A stretch of 8,227 nt of DNA from Erysipelotrichaceae bacterium. Its GTDB lineage: Bacteria > Bacillota_I > Bacilli_A > Erysipelotrichales > Erysipelotrichaceae. The translations under genes were made by a program, and so were the position numbers. The stretch lies in contig JANJWY010000203.1 of the NCBI GenBank assembly GCA_024709285.1, positions 1 through 8,227 on the forward strand, read 5' to 3'. Of the stretch, positions 6,560-8,227 are shown one piece after another (positions within the stretch are counted from its first letter, which is position 1; each line of letters opens with the position of its first letter). A model generated the notes under the pieces. It saw only the letters and a list, made by a program, of their open reading frames with translations, was not told the origin of the DNA and made no database searches.

Positions 6560-8191
6560 GTTTGTATATGAGTTTAAATATTCCTGGTAAAAATAATATC
6601 CTCCGGCAGCATTATATACATCATAACCGTTTAGTCGAAGAATCTGCTCCGCAAGATAACCTCGTAAACCTACGGCACAATAAATAATGTAAGTCAGGTT
6701 TTTGTCAAGTTCATGCATCCGCTTTCTTAACTGAGGTAACGATATGTGAACTGAATCTGCCATCGTGCCCTCTTGTACCTCATCGTGATCCCTGACATCA
6801 AGTTTGACAGCTTGAGAATGCATGAGTTGTATAGGCAAGATCTGTCTTGTTTTACCTGTTAAAACATTTTGAGCTACATATCCGGCCATATTGACCGGAT
6901 CTTTGGCTGAACCAAACGGAGGTGCATAGGCAAGTTCAAAATCCTGCAAATCGGTTACTTTCATGCCATATCGGATGGCAATGGCCAAAGAGTCGATTCG
7001 TTTATCTACACCTTGTGATCCGACGATCTGCGCCCCCAGCAGTACTCCTTCATTCGGAGTGAAATAGCACTTGATGATCAGACGCTCTGCACCGGGATAA
7101 TAGGATGCATGATGATTATTAACGGATACCGAAGTCAGATAAGGACGGTTTTGCATTTGCAGAGAGCGTTCATTTTCACCGGTCACAGCAACGACTTTAT
7201 CAAATACCTGAGCAATCGCCGTTCCCTGTGATCCCATATAGGCCACATTTTTCCCAGCGATGACATCCGCTATGATCCGTGCCTGTTTATTGGCCGGAGA
7301 TGCCAGTGGAATGATCGTCGATGCACCTGAGACAATGTGTTTTACCGCAGCTGCATCGCCCAGCGCATAGACATCGGCAATGTTGGTTTTTCCTTGGGCA
7401 TCTGTTAAAATTTCTTTTCGGGAACCCAAAGCGATACCGCTATCGGCTAAAAACCCGGTTTCCGGTGCAACTCCGATGCTTAGCAGTACTAAATCAGTCG
7501 GTAACTGTTGGCCGGTATGAAGAACGACATGATGTTCGTTAAAAGCAACTGCTTTACTGTTTAGATACAAACTGACACCCTTTTCACGGATGTGATTATG
7601 CAAAATTGAAGCCATATCATCATCCAAGGTATTAACGACATGAGAAGCCGCTTCCACGATCGACGTCTGAATGTTGAGCTTATGCAGGTTTTCGGCCATT
7701 TCCAGACCAATATAGCCACCGCCGATGACAACAGCTCTTTTGACCCGGTTTTTCTTGATGAAACTCTTGATTGTCAGTGTATCGCGAACATTTCGCAATG
7801 TGAAAATATGCGGAAGATCGATGCCCGGCAAAGGAAATACCATGGGTTTTGCTCCCGGTGATAACACCAGGACATCATATGTCTCCCGGTATTGTTGGCC
7901 GTTTACAACGTTTCTGACGAGCAATTGCTTGTTTTGAGTATCAACACTGACAATCTCATTTAAAACGCGTACATCGACGTTAAAACGGTCATAAAAGCCT
8001 TCCGGTGTCTGAAGATACAATTCTTCTTCATCCGTGATCACATCTCCGATATAATATGGCAATCCACAGTTGGCATAGGAGATATGCTCTCCTTTTTCAA
8101 ACATGATGATCGTATTGTTTTCATCATGACGTCGTAAACGCGCCGCAACACCGGCTCCACCGGCCACACCGCCAACGATACAGATTTTCAT
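6554..8191 (-). CDS. CoA-disulfide reductase with C-terminal rhodanese domain (CoADR-RHD)
   Basis: A 545-residue FAD/NAD(P)H-dependent disulfide reductase fused to a rhodanese domain. The N-terminal FAD site reads IVGGVAGG (5-12). The single redox cysteine is C42 in SYANCGLPYY, the CoADR-type active site in place of a CxxxxC pair. The second nucleotide site is VVIGGGYIGLE (154-164), the FAD-binding LGDAA is at 277-281, and the dimerisation domain carries YAPPFGSAKDPVNMAG (422-437). The rhodanese domain (about 455-540) has LDVRDHDE (464-471) and the active-site loop YCAVGLRGY with C505. Known CoADR-RHD enzymes reduce CoA-disulfide, CoA-persulfide or polysulfide, with the rhodanese Cys passing sulfane sulfur; this protein should act in cytosolic thiol or persulfide turnover, though substrate choice cannot be read here. 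The ATG at 8191 has GGAGAG 6 nt upstream. It likely overlaps the stop of an upstream gene (TGATG). The related NADH oxidase or NADH peroxidase group also uses one Cys, but the fused rhodanese favours CoADR. Confidence 0.9.
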   Translation of the reverse strand: MKICIVGGVAGGAGVAARLRRHDENNTIIMFEKGEHISYANCGLPYYIGDVITDEEELYLQTPEGFYDRFNVDVRVLNEIVSVDTQNKQLLVRNVVNGQQYRETYDVLVLSPGAKPMVFPLPGIDLPHIFTLRNVRDTLTIKSFIKKNRVKRAVVIGGGYIGLEMAENLHKLNIQTSIVEAASHVVNTLDDDMASILHNHIREKGVSLYLNSKAVAFNEHHVVLHTGQQLPTDLVLLSIGVAPETGFLADSGIALGSRKEILTDAQGKTNIADVYALGDAAAVKHIVSGASTIIPLASPANKQARIIADVIAGKNVAYMGSQGTAIAQVFDKVVAVTGENERSLQMQNRPYLTSVSVNNHHASYYPGAERLIIKCYFTPNEGVLLGAQIVGSQGVDKRIDSLAIAIRYGMKVTDLQDFELAYAPPFGSAKDPVNMAGYVAQNVLTGKTRQILPIQLMHSQAVKLDVRDHDEVQEGTMADSVHISLPQLRKRMHELDKNLTYIIYCAVGLRGYLAEQILRLNGYDVYNAAGGYYFYQEYLNSYTNK

Positions 8192-8227
8192 CAGTTACTC
8201 TCCGTTTCATAGGGCCAATCGATGATT
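8191..8227 (-). CDS. Possible C-terminal end of an upstream coupled gene
   Basis: On the minus strand one frame from the right edge reads IIDWPYETESN and stops at TGA (8191-8193), which overlaps the ATG of the reductase gene by one base (TGATG). This is the classic arrangement of translationally coupled genes, and the ribosome site of the reductase gene would lie inside this frame. Only 11 residues are visible, so the product cannot be identified. Another frame stops at 8207-8209 and could instead be the upstream gene's end. Confidence 0.4.
   Translation of the reverse strand, partial: IIDWPYETESN

Noticed and set aside
7321..7937. Short plus-strand open frames opposite the reductase gene
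   Set aside because: They are 70-73 codons, compositionally odd (Arg/His-rich) and fully covered by a well-conserved gene on the other strand.
1..8227. Mobile elements, CRISPR repeats, tRNA or rRNA genes, or a defence system
   Set aside because: I read both strands and saw no transposase, terminal repeats, spaced direct repeats or structured RNA signatures; all genes are housekeeping or metabolic types with even spacing.

Overview
The window looks like an ordinary chromosomal segment of a moderately low-GC Gram-positive bacterium (Bacillota). This rests on a murG-murB-divIB cell-wall/division cluster, an Asp23/YloU gene followed by a YloV/FakA-type fatty acid kinase and recG, strong AGGAGG-type ribosome binding sites, and extended -10 promoters. 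The compact order asp23-fakA-recG, without the serine dehydratase genes that separate yloV from recG in Bacillus subtilis, and the type of HAD protein fit Erysipelotrichia-like or other gut Bacillota; that narrower placement is only an inference.

Layout. Positions 1-978 (minus) hold the N-terminal 326 residues of RecG helicase, which runs off the left edge. Positions 1012-2634 (minus) encode FakA/YloV, and 2645-3004 (minus) an Asp23/YloU protein with its own strong promoter at 3031-3058. Positions 3069-5807 (minus) are a tightly packed block transcribed murG, then murB, then divIB, with a 1-nt gap or a short overlap at one junction and a 40-nt overlap at the other. A 78-bp gap at 5808-5885 carries divergent promoters for murG (minus) and a HAD-type phosphatase (plus, 5886-6551). 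The phosphatase gene converges on a CoA-disulfide reductase/rhodanese fusion gene (minus, 6554-8191), and the two share a palindromic terminator that contains both stop codons. The right edge probably carries the last codons of another minus-strand gene coupled to the reductase.

How the genes fit together. MurG makes lipid II, MurB makes UDP-MurNAc, and DivIB stabilises the septal wall synthase. The downstream asp23-fakA-recG unit covers envelope stress, incorporation of exogenous fatty acids and DNA repair. No terminator is visible between divIB and asp23, so the two units may be partly co-transcribed. The reductase/rhodanese protein belongs to thiol and sulfane-sulfur redox metabolism and is functionally separate.

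I found no mobile element, CRISPR array, RNA gene or clearly new system. The points most worth a second look are regulatory: overlapping divergent promoters with inverted repeats at 5826-5867, a possible pair of alternative hairpins between fakA and recG, and stop codons embedded in the shared terminator. No stretch of 300 bases or more lacks a gene.
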